DNA of 42,536 nt from Tychonema litorale BBK16. GTDB taxonomy: Bacteria; Cyanobacteriota; Cyanobacteriia; Cyanobacteriales; Microcoleaceae. The stretch covers positions 36,255-78,790 of the forward strand of contig NZ_JAKJHX010000005.1 in NCBI RefSeq assembly GCF_021648855.1, in the 5' to 3' direction. Of this stretch, positions 31,301 through 39,061 are shown one piece after another. The notes under the pieces were generated by a model, which worked only from the letters and a program-made list of their open reading frames with translations, was not told the origin of the DNA and ran no database searches. A program made the position numbers and the translations under genes. Each line of letters begins with the position of its first letter. Positions within the stretch are counted from its first letter, which is position 1.

Positions 31301-31321
31301 TTTGTCGTATTTTACGACAAA
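31301..31321. promoter_or_regulatory. Palindrome TTTGTCGTA-TTT-TACGACAAA, operator candidate
   Basis: A perfect nine-base inverted repeat with a three-base spacer lies about 60 bases upstream of the second Uma2 gene, with another TTTGTCG at 31352. It looks like an operator for a dimeric regulator. The first copy of the tandem pair lacks it. Confidence 0.45.
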
Positions 31322-31488
31322 CTATTGACATAGGAAGTGAAGTATGCTATGGTTTGTCGCCCACAATGTCAAAATACCGATCGCGGCGATCGACTGAATC
31401 TGAAAGTATCCACAGAAGTTCTTGATGCGATCATTATTTCACAGATTTTGTGATGTTTTAGTTACCCCGATCGCAAACCCAGCCTAAG

Positions 31489-32520
31489 TCATCTCTGCAA
31501 AGCATTTTGCAACATACTCTCAAAGAAAGTATCCAGAGAAATTCCTGATGCTTTTGTCATCGCAGAAAGCACACTTTTCTGAGCAAAAGAACAATATAAT
31601 CCCGCTTCCAAAAAACAAGGTTTTCCCTGCGGATCGATGCGAAAATCAAATAGACTATAATCGCGACAGCCCAAAGCGATGTGGCTTTTTCTAGCCATAT
31701 CCCAAACTCTTTCAGTTGCCGGATCGCTGATGTCAACTATCCACGATTTGGTACTATCTTTAGCGGCATAACCCAAGCTTCCATCATCATTTTGTTTCAG
31801 CTTATCGGCATAACTCCGAATCGGCATTGTCTCAGCATCTAGAGCATATTCTTCTAGTGGCAAACAAACTAACTCGCCTGCTTTGACGATAATTCCACAG
31901 CGAACTTCTCTACCCAATTCAATGAATTTTTCTACTAGCACTTCATCTGAATGAGTTAATGCTTTCTGCAAAGCTGCATCATAGTCAGCAGCATCTTTAA
32001 CGAAGGTTACTCCAATGGAATTATCACCATTTAGTGGCTTGAGGACGATCGGGAAATCAATCAAAGTTCGATCGCCCCTACGAACAACTTCTCCCAACGG
32101 TACACTCACCCCAGCCGCTGCTACCACCGCCTTCGTCCTCGCTTTATCCGCCACCAATGCCATCAACTCTGCCGGATTACCCACATAGGGAATACTCAGC
32201 AGATCGAACAAACTGCGGTATTGAGTCATGCCTGGGATGCAAAACATCTGGGGGATCATTACGTCAATTTTGAGGTCGGTCAGCACCTGCACAGCGTCCG
32301 CTAAAGACATGGGATTAGCGGCTGCGATCGCACTTCGATCGAGAGATGTCGGAAAACGCCAAGTGCGATCGGGCGAAACATAGGCAATATGAAATTCATA
32401 TAGTGCTGAATTAGCCGTATTCTCCAAACAATCTTGGGCGTAAAGGCGCGACAAATCACAATAAAAATCACTGACTGCCGATCCAACTAAATGCAAAACC
32501 CGTAATACTGACATCCTCAA
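31489..32520 (-). CDS. mysD: D-Ala-D-Ala ligase-like enzyme of MAA synthesis
   Basis: The 343-residue protein is an ATP-grasp ligase of the D-Ala-D-Ala ligase type: FPIVLKPLNGDNSIGVTFVKD for ATP binding, EVLVEKFIELGREVRCGIIV, and a C-terminal metal-binding FRIDPQGKPCFLEAGLYCSF. Its place as the last gene after mysC identifies it as MysD, which joins an amino acid (serine, threonine or glycine) to the imine of mycosporine-glycine to make shinorine-type MAAs. ATG 32520 overlaps the mysC stop by four bases, so translation is probably coupled. An internal ATG (32514) is also possible. No NRPS-like mysE or mysH gene is next to it. Confidence 0.9.
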   Translation of the reverse strand: MRMSVLRVLHLVGSAVSDFYCDLSRLYAQDCLENTANSALYEFHIAYVSPDRTWRFPTSLDRSAIAAANPMSLADAVQVLTDLKIDVMIPQMFCIPGMTQYRSLFDLLSIPYVGNPAELMALVADKARTKAVVAAAGVSVPLGEVVRRGDRTLIDFPIVLKPLNGDNSIGVTFVKDAADYDAALQKALTHSDEVLVEKFIELGREVRCGIIVKAGELVCLPLEEYALDAETMPIRSYADKLKQNDDGSLGYAAKDSTKSWIVDISDPATERVWDMARKSHIALGCRDYSLFDFRIDPQGKPCFLEAGLYCSFAQKSVLSAMTKASGISLDTFFESMLQNALQR

Positions 32521-33908
32521 TCTCCTCCTATTTCCACAAGTTTGCCAATATTAAAATCAATCCGAATCCACTCTTTCGGCTTCTGCAAATTTCCCCACAA
32601 CAACAAGGGGATTTGCCAATGATGCACCATCAAAAATGGTAATGGATCGTTCCAATCGAAGATGGCATCTTTACCTTGGGCGATAATTTGTAACCGCTCA
32701 GAAACTAGCTTTGGCGACGACAAATTAGTCACTAATCGCCAAATTTCGTGGTAAATCCAGTAAGTCGGGCGACTAGATGCCAACGGCTGCACAGTTTGTG
32801 GTAAAGAGTCGCGATCTAAATAAGCCTTAGCGACATCGGGATGGTTGTAAAACATCGTGATGGCTGAATGGGTGCGGGGATTACATTCGATCGCATAAAT
32901 CTCTCCATCATCCGCCGCCTGAATGAAATCAAAGGATACTTGTCCAGTCAAATGGAGGCTTTTGGCAAACTGACGAATCCAATTTTCGATATCCGGGCGA
33001 TCGACATTTTCATAGTTTACCTGAAATGCCGATGATTCACAGCAACAGTGCAACTGAACATGACCATCACGGATGGTACTGTGAGTGCAGAACTCTTGCC
33101 CCGGAATATACTCTTGCATAATCCAAGGTTTACTCTCGGAAATTGGTAAAGATTTGACAAAAGTGGCAGTTTTGGCTGGGGTTTCGCAGGGTAATTTAGT
33201 GAGATCTAATCTCCGAATAGAATCGTAGGGAATACTTTTGATAATGTATTTGCGCTGTGCACCAGTGAAGTCAAAATCGATTACTTGTTGGGGATTTGTA
33301 ATGCGGTAGGACTTTGGAACTCGCAGCCCCAATGCTTCCGCAGCGGCGGCAAATGTATACTTATCATCCAATCTTTGCAGCATTTCGACATCTACGTGCA
33401 TTACCGTACAGTGGGGAGAAAGTACGCTTTGGACTTCGGCATCATAGTAGCTGGCGACTGGACTACACACGGGAACATAAACATTAACTTTCTCTTGTTG
33501 GACGATTTTTAAGAGTGCTTGGGGGTATTCGTCTGTCTGGGGATTTGGTACTGTGTAAAAGCGATCGACCGCCCAAGAGTAACGATGACCAGTCAGCCAG
33601 TATTTCTCGGTTTCAACCAAAATTACCCGATGACCGGCTCTATGGAACGATCGGGCTAGCTGTAATGCCTTAGTCATCTTGCCGCCACTGATTAAAATCG
33701 TTTGGGGAGTGGCTAGGTGCGATCGCGACTGGAACGGTTTAGTGAGTATGGCTCTGAGTAAGGCTATAATTGTTAAAGCGAGATTCAGGGGCATTACTAA
33801 TAGCAACAAAGTCAGAGTTGCTAGGGTTTTAAGTGCTGTTTGGAATCGCCAATTCCCCGTGTTTGTCTCCTGTTCAGATGGCATCCCTGCAACTGAAATT
33901 GTTTTCAT
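32517..33908 (-). CDS. mysC: ATP-grasp enzyme forming mycosporine-glycine
   Basis: From ATG 33908 (MKTISVAGMPSEQETNTG) the product is 463 aa, the normal length for MysC. In-frame starts at 33929 and 33974 are upstream. It has a hydrophobic N-terminal stretch LATLTLLLLVMPLNLALTIIALL, then an ATP-grasp domain with ILISGGKMTKALQLARSFHR, KYIIKSIPYD, WIMQEYIPGQEF and AIECNPRTHSA. MysC phosphorylates 4-deoxygadusol and adds glycine. It is coupled to mysD by a four-base overlap. The gene directly upstream is a MazF toxin rather than mysB, with a gap of about 113 bases. Confidence 0.9.
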   Translation of the reverse strand: MKTISVAGMPSEQETNTGNWRFQTALKTLATLTLLLLVMPLNLALTIIALLRAILTKPFQSRSHLATPQTILISGGKMTKALQLARSFHRAGHRVILVETEKYWLTGHRYSWAVDRFYTVPNPQTDEYPQALLKIVQQEKVNVYVPVCSPVASYYDAEVQSVLSPHCTVMHVDVEMLQRLDDKYTFAAAAEALGLRVPKSYRITNPQQVIDFDFTGAQRKYIIKSIPYDSIRRLDLTKLPCETPAKTATFVKSLPISESKPWIMQEYIPGQEFCTHSTIRDGHVQLHCCCESSAFQVNYENVDRPDIENWIRQFAKSLHLTGQVSFDFIQAADDGEIYAIECNPRTHSAITMFYNHPDVAKAYLDRDSLPQTVQPLASSRPTYWIYHEIWRLVTNLSSPKLVSERLQIIAQGKDAIFDWNDPLPFLMVHHWQIPLLLWGNLQKPKEWIRIDFNIGKLVEIGGD

Positions 33909-34021
33909 AATAATTTTCTGGTATGACATACTAACGGGAGCATCCCGATTTTGCAAATATACTCGTAGAGGCAAAGCCTTCCGGTAGTAAATCTCTGGTT
34001 CTGATGAATTAATTATCTATG

Positions 34022-34360
34022 TTAATCGACATCTAAATGCAGTTTTAGAGCAATATTTACAAACTGCATAATTTCCTCATTTAAACTCCCCACTGCATCG
34101 CTGGTAATTCTCTGTTTGGAAATTGTCCGTATTTGCTGTACTTGCACTTTAGAAGATTTGGATAAACCGCTATCCTCTGGATTTAGCAATACCTCGAAAG
34201 GGTAGACACGGGTGATATTCGAGGTAATTGGTAGAATGGTAACTGTATTGGCGGCACGGTTATTAGCGTCATTGCTTACCACCAATACGGGACGGCTTTT
34301 GTCTATCTCAGAACCAACTGTAGGACTGAGATTCGCATAGTAAATTTCACCACGTTTCAT
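34022..34360 (-). CDS. MazF-family toxin inside the MAA cluster
   Basis: The 112-residue product is a textbook MazF: MKRGEIYYANLSPTVGSEIDKSRPVLVVSNDANNR, the TVTILPITSNI strand and VQQIRTISKQRI loop carry the conserved Arg, Thr and Gln positions. It would cut mRNA when its antitoxin is lost. Its start overlaps the antitoxin end by 14 bases, a coupling common for such pairs. It lies on the same strand as the mys genes, between mysB and mysC, and is intact. Confidence 0.9.
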   Translation of the reverse strand: MKRGEIYYANLSPTVGSEIDKSRPVLVVSNDANNRAANTVTILPITSNITRVYPFEVLLNPEDSGLSKSSKVQVQQIRTISKQRITSDAVGSLNEEIMQFVNIALKLHLDVD

Positions 34361-34571
34361 CTGTTAATCCATCGGCAACTGTTAAATCCCAAACGGAGTC
34401 TACTTCACTAGATGCTTGTCGGTAAGCAGATTCTAGTTCTTGATTCCGCAACAATTCCAAAGCTAATTCAATTACTTTGGATGGCGATTTGCATCCTTTA
34501 GCAAGTTTGTAGCTTTCAATGAACTGTAGTAGTGATTGTGATAGGGAAATTGATATTTCTTTAGCTTGCAT
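34347..34571 (-). CDS. Antitoxin of the MAA-cluster MazF
   Basis: The 74-residue product starts MQAKEISISLSQSLLQFIES, a ribbon-helix-helix front, with YKLAKGCKSPSKVIELALEL and an acidic tail SEVDSVWDLTVADGLTDETW that would bind MazF. It ends inside the toxin gene. It probably represses the pair by binding upstream, where two palindromes (34631-34652 and 34675-34695) are present. These may also be dispersed repeats. Confidence 0.8.
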   Translation of the reverse strand: MQAKEISISLSQSLLQFIESYKLAKGCKSPSKVIELALELLRNQELESAYRQASSEVDSVWDLTVADGLTDETW

Positions 34572-34630
34572 TATCTTAGCAATTGGTAATTACAAAGATT
34601 TCTACTTAACTATACCACAACCAGGAAATC

Positions 34631-34695
34631 AGGACACGGCAGTGCCGTTTCCCTACAATATTATTTTGGGGTAAGGACACGGCATTGCCGTGTCC
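34631..34695. repeat. Two copies of GGACACGGCA-TTGCCGTGTCC palindrome
   Basis: GACACGGCAGTGCCGTTTCC at 34633-34652 and GACACGGCATTGCCGTGTCC at 34676-34695 are near-identical hairpins separated by about 23 bases of A/T-rich sequence. They lie between mysB and the antitoxin gene. A third variant is at 17472. Confidence 0.7.
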
Positions 34696-34707
34696 TTATT
34701 AACATTG

Positions 34708-35511
34708 CTAAACGCGCCGAATTAAGGTAATCCCATCTCTCAATGGCACTAACACTTGCTCTACGCGCGGATCGTCAGCCAGAGCCTGGTTGAATTTGCC
34801 GATCGCAATTCCGTTAGCAGTAGCAGTACCCGACAAATAGGGCTGTCCCTGCATCAGAGTATTATCTGCACAAATCAAACCATTGGGAGCCAACAAACCT
34901 GTGGTGAGTAATAAATCGAGATAATCTGTGTATCCAGCTTTATCAGCATCGATAAACACCAAATCGAACACTTCTCCAGCAGCAGCCAGTTGTTTCATGG
35001 TTTCTAAAGCCGGTGCTACCTTCACTGAGATTTTGTGGCCAGCAGTCGATTCGTTGAAACACTTCTGGGCAAATTCAGCTACATAAGCATCTACTTCGCA
35101 GGCTACCACTTCTCCATCAGCGGGAAGGGCTTCAGCCATCGCTAGTGCTGAGTAGCCAGTGAACATCCCGATTTCCAGTACGCGCTGTGCTTTCGTCAGA
35201 TGGACGAGAAATTTCAGCATTTGCCCTTCCACATGGCCGGAGAGCATCTCTTGTTCTAAGTGGCGCACTGTCTCGCCGTCGGAGAATCGCTGACTCCAAT
35301 CTTCTGATTGGGTGCGCTTTACTAGGGTGGCTAAGGCTGGAGATTCCGCTGTGGTACAAAGGTTCAGGTAGGGATCGAGACCATTTGCTAATTCGTAGGC
35401 TTGTTGTAATTCTGCCTTGAAAGCTCGATCGATCGCATCTTGAGACTCTACCTGCTGGACAAGACTTTCCAGTTTAGCCGCCAAAATGCCGACTGGGGTA
35501 ACAGGTCTCAT
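34708..35511 (-). CDS. mysB: O-methyltransferase of MAA synthesis
   Basis: The 267-residue enzyme is a class I O-methyltransferase of the catechol/caffeoyl-CoA type: VLEIGMFTGYSALAMAEALP binds SAM, VACEVDAYVAEFAQKCF follows, and LVFIDADKAGYTDYLDLLL is the metal-binding segment. Placed two bases downstream of mysA, it is MysB, which methylates the cyclase product to 4-deoxygadusol. The N-terminal 60 residues (MRPVTPVGILAAKLE onward) fit the MAA branch. Co-transcription with mysA is nearly certain. Confidence 0.92.
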   Translation of the reverse strand: MRPVTPVGILAAKLESLVQQVESQDAIDRAFKAELQQAYELANGLDPYLNLCTTAESPALATLVKRTQSEDWSQRFSDGETVRHLEQEMLSGHVEGQMLKFLVHLTKAQRVLEIGMFTGYSALAMAEALPADGEVVACEVDAYVAEFAQKCFNESTAGHKISVKVAPALETMKQLAAAGEVFDLVFIDADKAGYTDYLDLLLTTGLLAPNGLICADNTLMQGQPYLSGTATANGIAIGKFNQALADDPRVEQVLVPLRDGITLIRRV

Positions 35512-35513
35512 CC

Positions 35514-36752
35514 TTATACCCCTGCTGTGGAACGAGTTCCAACTTTGTCCAATACCACGTACATATTCTCGCCATCGCCATTGCGCGGATAGCCATGACA
35601 GATTTTTTGATGAACCACTAGGGCTTCATCCAACTCAGTTCGAGTCAAATCGTTCATGAAAAAGCAGTCACCAATGGGGCAAGGAGCCGCCGCACGTTGG
35701 AGACCGTCACGGGTACGTGCGATGGATGTTGTAGCCTTCCAGAGCAGTTCTGGAGTCAGATAAGGGCTATCAATTGCTAGTCCGAGGCGACTCATTAATC
35801 CTAAGATGCGATCGCGATCGGCGATCGAAATATAGCCCCGTTGTTGAGCAATCGTCGCCGAAAAAGCCATATCGATGGCGACACTATGGCCGTGGAACAT
35901 CGGAATTTCCGGTGTTAGTTCCAGTGTAGGACTCCAGGTGTGACCGTAGGCAATCACTCGATCCAAATCTAGCTCGTGCAGGTTTGGTACTTCTAAGGCC
36001 AGCATTGATTGAATCGCGTTGTAGGTTAAGCGATGTGCCACTTCGCGCAGTTCAGACGTGCCGTCTAGATACCCAAAATGGCTATGCAGCAATGCTTCGC
36101 CGTAGTTTTCCAGCAACTCAAAGATTTCTTTGTTGCCAACAACTGCGATCTTAATTAACTCTGCCATGCCGTTGCGTATTTGGTCGATCGGCAAAGTTTT
36201 CAGGAAAGAGAAGTCTAAAATTACTTTCTGCGAAGCGTGGTAAGCACCGAGGCGGTTTTTTAGTTTACCGTGGTTCACAGCTACCTTGATCGCCACACTG
36301 GCATCAATTAGGCCAATTAAGGTTGTCGGTACGCGAATGTAGTTAGTCCGACGGCGATAGGATGAGCAGGCAAAACCAGTTACGTCGGTAGTCAATCCAC
36401 CACCGACTACCAAAACAGGTTCTTTCCGCACAAGTCCGAAATCAACGAAGGCATCTATGATGCTTTCAAAGGTTGTTAAGGTTTTATCTGGTTCCTTGAT
36501 ATTCACTGGAAAGACTGTTAAATCTATCTCGTGATATTTGAAATAAGCCTGCATCTGCTTGCCATACAGACCATATACTGTTTCGTCTACAACCATTAAA
36601 CAACGACCAAATTGGCGGTAGCTATCGGCAATCTCTGGATTTTCAAGCTTGAAAGCACCATCTACATAGAGTAGGCTGAAATCAATTTTTTCGTACCCTT
36701 CAATATGAAAAGCGCGATCGGTAGCTGTAAACGTAGCTTGAATGTCACCCAT
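35514..36752 (-). CDS. mysA: Desmethyl-4-deoxygadusol synthase
   Basis: From ATG 36752 ([25 protein letters not shown]) the product is 412 aa, the usual length for the family; a TTG at 36830 would add 26 residues. It is a sugar-phosphate cyclase of the dehydroquinate synthase superfamily: [43 protein letters not shown] and [10 protein letters not shown] supply NAD and metal sites. MysA converts sedoheptulose 7-phosphate to desmethyl-4-deoxygadusol, the first committed step of MAA synthesis. The gene starts the mys operon. Upstream is a long inverted repeat that may control UV- or nutrient-dependent expression. Confidence 0.93.
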   Translation of the reverse strand: MGDIQATFTATDRAFHIEGYEKIDFSLLYVDGAFKLENPEIADSYRQFGRCLMVVDETVYGLYGKQMQAYFKYHEIDLTVFPVNIKEPDKTLTTFESIIDAFVDFGLVRKEPVLVVGGGLTTDVTGFACSSYRRRTNYIRVPTTLIGLIDASVAIKVAVNHGKLKNRLGAYHASQKVILDFSFLKTLPIDQIRNGMAELIKIAVVGNKEIFELLENYGEALLHSHFGYLDGTSELREVAHRLTYNAIQSMLALEVPNLHELDLDRVIAYGHTWSPTLELTPEIPMFHGHSVAIDMAFSATIAQQRGYISIADRDRILGLMSRLGLAIDSPYLTPELLWKATTSIARTRDGLQRAAAPCPIGDCFFMNDLTRTELDEALVVHQKICHGYPRNGDGENMYVVLDKVGTRSTAGV

Positions 36753-36861
36753 AAATTTTTTGCACTTTCGTGTTGATAAGTAACTGTAAGTATGTGGGCG
36801 AACCTCAAAATTATCAATTCCTTTTGACAAACTTCCTTAAGTATTAACTGGACAACTTGGT

Positions 36862-36932
36862 TATTTAACGTATTCTTAACAATCTACCTAAAAGTTTACT
36901 TTCAGATTTGTTTGTTAAGAATACGTTAAATA
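36862..36932. promoter_or_regulatory. 21-bp perfect inverted repeat upstream of mysA
   Basis: Bases 36862-36882 and 36912-36932 are perfect reverse complements, with a 29-base spacer. Each arm has the half-sites TTTAACGT and CTTAACAA 11 bases apart, and ACCTAAAA lies another 11 bases inward at 36886. It could be an operator for an OmpR/PhoB-type regulator, or a hairpin in the mysA leader. See findings. Confidence 0.6.
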
Positions 36933-37179
36933 CTGTTTGTACAGCATTTATGCTGAAAGCTATCCTAGAATCGAGTTGAGACGACCTCAATGCTTACACA
37001 AAACTTAACATAACGGATTTCTCATATTTGTGCAACCAGATTTGGAGAAATTCGATAAATTTATTGAGGAATATACGCATTTAAAATACTATTGTAGGGT
37101 TCGTCAGCCCACAGCATTTCCCTTAGCCTTTGGGCGATGGAGCTGACGCACCCTAGAGGCCTCGTTAGTGGTTTAAATG
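36933..37179. repeat. Region upstream of the mysA operator with a dispersed inverted repeat
   Basis: AGGGTTCGTCAGCCC near 37096 and the arm GGAGCTGACGCACCCTA near 37139 make a dispersed inverted element related to that at 9977-10039. The rest (36933-37090) is A/T-rich with no gene. Confidence 0.5.
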
Positions 37180-37758
37180 CTAGGCTGGAAACACTGAAGA
37201 CAAATCCAGAGACAAATCGGGAAAACCCGGAATTACAACAGCCTCATTTTGCAAAACAACTCGTTTGGATCGATAATTGAAATCACCTTGTCTTTCTTGA
37301 TAAGGTTCGCTGTGCATTTCCAGTTGACTACCGACTAAATTAAATATCCAATAGTTAGCAATCCCAGCTTCAGCATAGAGAGACAACTTAGTTTTTTGAG
37401 CGTACTTCAAAGTAGAATCAGAAACCTCAATTACTAACAAAATATCCGCAGGTTCCGGGTGAGAAGATAAATAATTATCAGGACGATTGCGGGCGATCAC
37501 CACATCAGGTTCTGGTTCGCTATCTGTAGTAGACAAAATAATCGGCTCTTGTACACGGACACGAGCGCGTCTTGTCAGTAAAATTATTAATTCTTCAACT
37601 AAAAGACTGTTACAAACAGAGTGAAACCTACCTTTGGCAGCCATTTTGATAAGTTCTCCGCGAATCAATTCAACTCGCTCATCAGGACTGAAAAATCCCA
37701 ATTCTCCCAAACGGTGATACTCTGCGATCGAGAATCGTTTTGCAGTTATAGTAGTCAT
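37180..37758 (-). CDS. Uma2-family (DUF820) PD-(D/E)XK protein, third gene
   Basis: The 192-residue protein has the Uma2 pattern: RFSIAEYHRLGELGFFSPDERVELIRGELIKMA at the front, EPDVVIARNRPDNY, and LLVIEVSDSTLKYAQKTKLSLYAEAGIANYWIFN, which carries the Asp, Glu and Lys of a PD-(D/E)XK core. It is only distantly similar to the tandem pair at 29.8-31.2 kb. It stands alone, with a GGTTGGGTT palindrome upstream at 37790-37820. The biological role of Uma2 proteins is unknown. Confidence 0.88.
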   Translation of the reverse strand: MTTITAKRFSIAEYHRLGELGFFSPDERVELIRGELIKMAAKGRFHSVCNSLLVEELIILLTRRARVRVQEPIILSTTDSEPEPDVVIARNRPDNYLSSHPEPADILLVIEVSDSTLKYAQKTKLSLYAEAGIANYWIFNLVGSQLEMHSEPYQERQGDFNYRSKRVVLQNEAVVIPGFPDLSLDLSSVFPA

Positions 37759-37789
37759 AGCTTTGCTTACCTACTTTATTTCTTAGTAG

Positions 37790-37820
37790 TAGGTTGGGTT
37801 GAGGAACGAAACCCAACCTA
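37790..37820. repeat. Dispersed palindrome TAGGTTGGGTT/AACCCAACCTA
   Basis: An 11-base perfect stem with the loop GAGGAACGA. Elements of this type recur in many cyanobacterial genomes. It is located between the Uma2 gene start and the ribH stop on the minus strand. Confidence 0.8.
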
Positions 37821-37852
37821 CAGATTAGCTGACTATTGGATGAGATTGTACA

Positions 37853-38401
37853 TTAAGCCCGATCGCCTGACAGCACTTCAACAGCAGAAGCAGCAGCCAA
37901 TTGATCGTAAGAACTTCCACCCAAACCATTAACTTGACGCATCAAAGTGCCCATTTCCAAAGCACTCATCCCGTAGTTCCAGCCCAAATTGCTCTTAATT
38001 CCCGCCCTTTCCAAGGCTTGCTGCATGGTGTCCGTCGTCACTACCCCAAAAATCACCGGTACCCCACTTTGAAAAGCAGCCGCAGCAATTCCCTTAGAAA
38101 CTTCACCAGCGACAAAATCGAAATGAGGAGTTTGGCCGCGAATTACCGCACCCAGACAAATCACTACATCGTAGCGACGGGAAAAAGCAACTTGACGAGC
38201 AATCAAAGGAATCTCAAAACATCCCGGAACCCAATAAAAGTCAACCTGATTACCATGAGGATTAATATCAACCCCGTGGCGTTTCAAACAATCTTGACAA
38301 CCCTCCAAAAGTTTATTGACTACCATGTCGTTGAAACGACCAATGACAATCGCAAACCGTAAAGATTCTACTTGAGTAAAATTTCCCTCGAAAACTGCCA
38401 T
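37853..38401 (-). CDS. ribH: 6,7-dimethyl-8-ribityllumazine synthase
   Basis: The 182-residue enzyme shows the lumazine synthase signature: [55 protein letters not shown] with the catalytic His, and [15 protein letters not shown]. It condenses dihydroxybutanone phosphate with the ribitylamino-pyrimidine, the penultimate step of riboflavin synthesis, as an icosahedral or pentameric shell. The C-terminal extension ([20 protein letters not shown]) is normal in cyanobacteria. It lies next to psbZ, a pairing often seen in cyanobacteria. Confidence 0.95.
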   Translation of the reverse strand: MAVFEGNFTQVESLRFAIVIGRFNDMVVNKLLEGCQDCLKRHGVDINPHGNQVDFYWVPGCFEIPLIARQVAFSRRYDVVICLGAVIRGQTPHFDFVAGEVSKGIAAAAFQSGVPVIFGVVTTDTMQQALERAGIKSNLGWNYGMSALEMGTLMRQVNGLGGSSYDQLAAASAVEVLSGDRA

Positions 38402-38412
38402 AATGCTCTACT

Positions 38413-38454
38413 TTGTTAATTGTTAATTGGGAATTGGGAATTGGGAATTGGGAA
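38413..38454. repeat. GGGAATT tandem repeat
   Basis: AATTGGGAATTGGGAATTGG units repeat with a period of seven bases, four copies. The same unit is found in degenerate form at 5680-5740 and, as complement, inside a coding gene near 41480-41550. Confidence 0.8.
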
Positions 38455-38509
38455 TTATTAGTTAGTTTAATTTTACTTGGATTGTTCTGAGATTTCGTGA
38501 TGAGTTGTG

Positions 38510-38579
38510 AGTCTTAAATTTTGGCAGTGAATTAATCTATTGAAAAATGACTTCAATTAATAACTCAAAATTTAAGACT
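38510..38579. terminator. Inverted repeat downstream of psbZ
   Basis: AGTCTTAAATTTTG at 38510-38523 and CAAAATTTAAGACT at 38566-38579 are perfect reverse complements of 14 bases with a 42-base loop, and a further half-copy (CAAAATTCAAAACTCACAAC) is at 38605. It lies between the psbZ stop and ribH and may end the psbZ transcript. Confidence 0.5.
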
Positions 38580-38650
38580 ACTAAATCATAGCATAAATTT
38601 AAGTCAAAATTCAAAACTCACAACTATTTTTCCTTGATGATTACCGAATT

Positions 38651-38842
38651 TTAAACTACCAAGAAGTTTAAAACAGCCACGGCAATAACTAGGAAAAACC
38701 AGAGGCCAGAACCTACAAAAATCAGTGTTTTAGATTGAGTCCAGTTTTGGGGAGAAGCATAAGCAACTGGAACACCAACTACCATCACAAATGATAGCAG
38801 TACCAAACCCAGTAAAACAAATTGAAACAGAATTGATAACAT
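38651..38842 (-). CDS. psbZ: Photosystem II protein PsbZ
   Basis: The 63-residue protein has the two membrane helices of PsbZ (Ycf9): [20 protein letters not shown] and [20 protein letters not shown], joined by [15 protein letters not shown]. It is a small core subunit of photosystem II at the periphery near CP43, and contributes to the PSII-antenna contact. AAAGGAG six bases ahead of ATG 38842 is a strong ribosome site. The length is that of cyanobacterial PsbZ. Confidence 0.95.
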   Translation of the reverse strand: MLSILFQFVLLGLVLLSFVMVVGVPVAYASPQNWTQSKTLIFVGSGLWFFLVIAVAVLNFLVV

Positions 38843-39061
38843 CTTTTCTCCTTTAGATATAGCGGTGGATTGATTAGAATTGACACTTCCCGGCGTGAAC
38901 GCGGGGGAATTCTCAAGAAATTATTAAATTTCGACTCGCCCGTGCAAATTCTCGGTTGGGCGAACAGCATTCGGCAGCTCTTGAGATTTATTTAAATTTT
39001 ACCATTGTTGGCTGCTGTGGTTGAAATTGGAATCAATACTTGACGAAGCTTAGGTTAAAGT

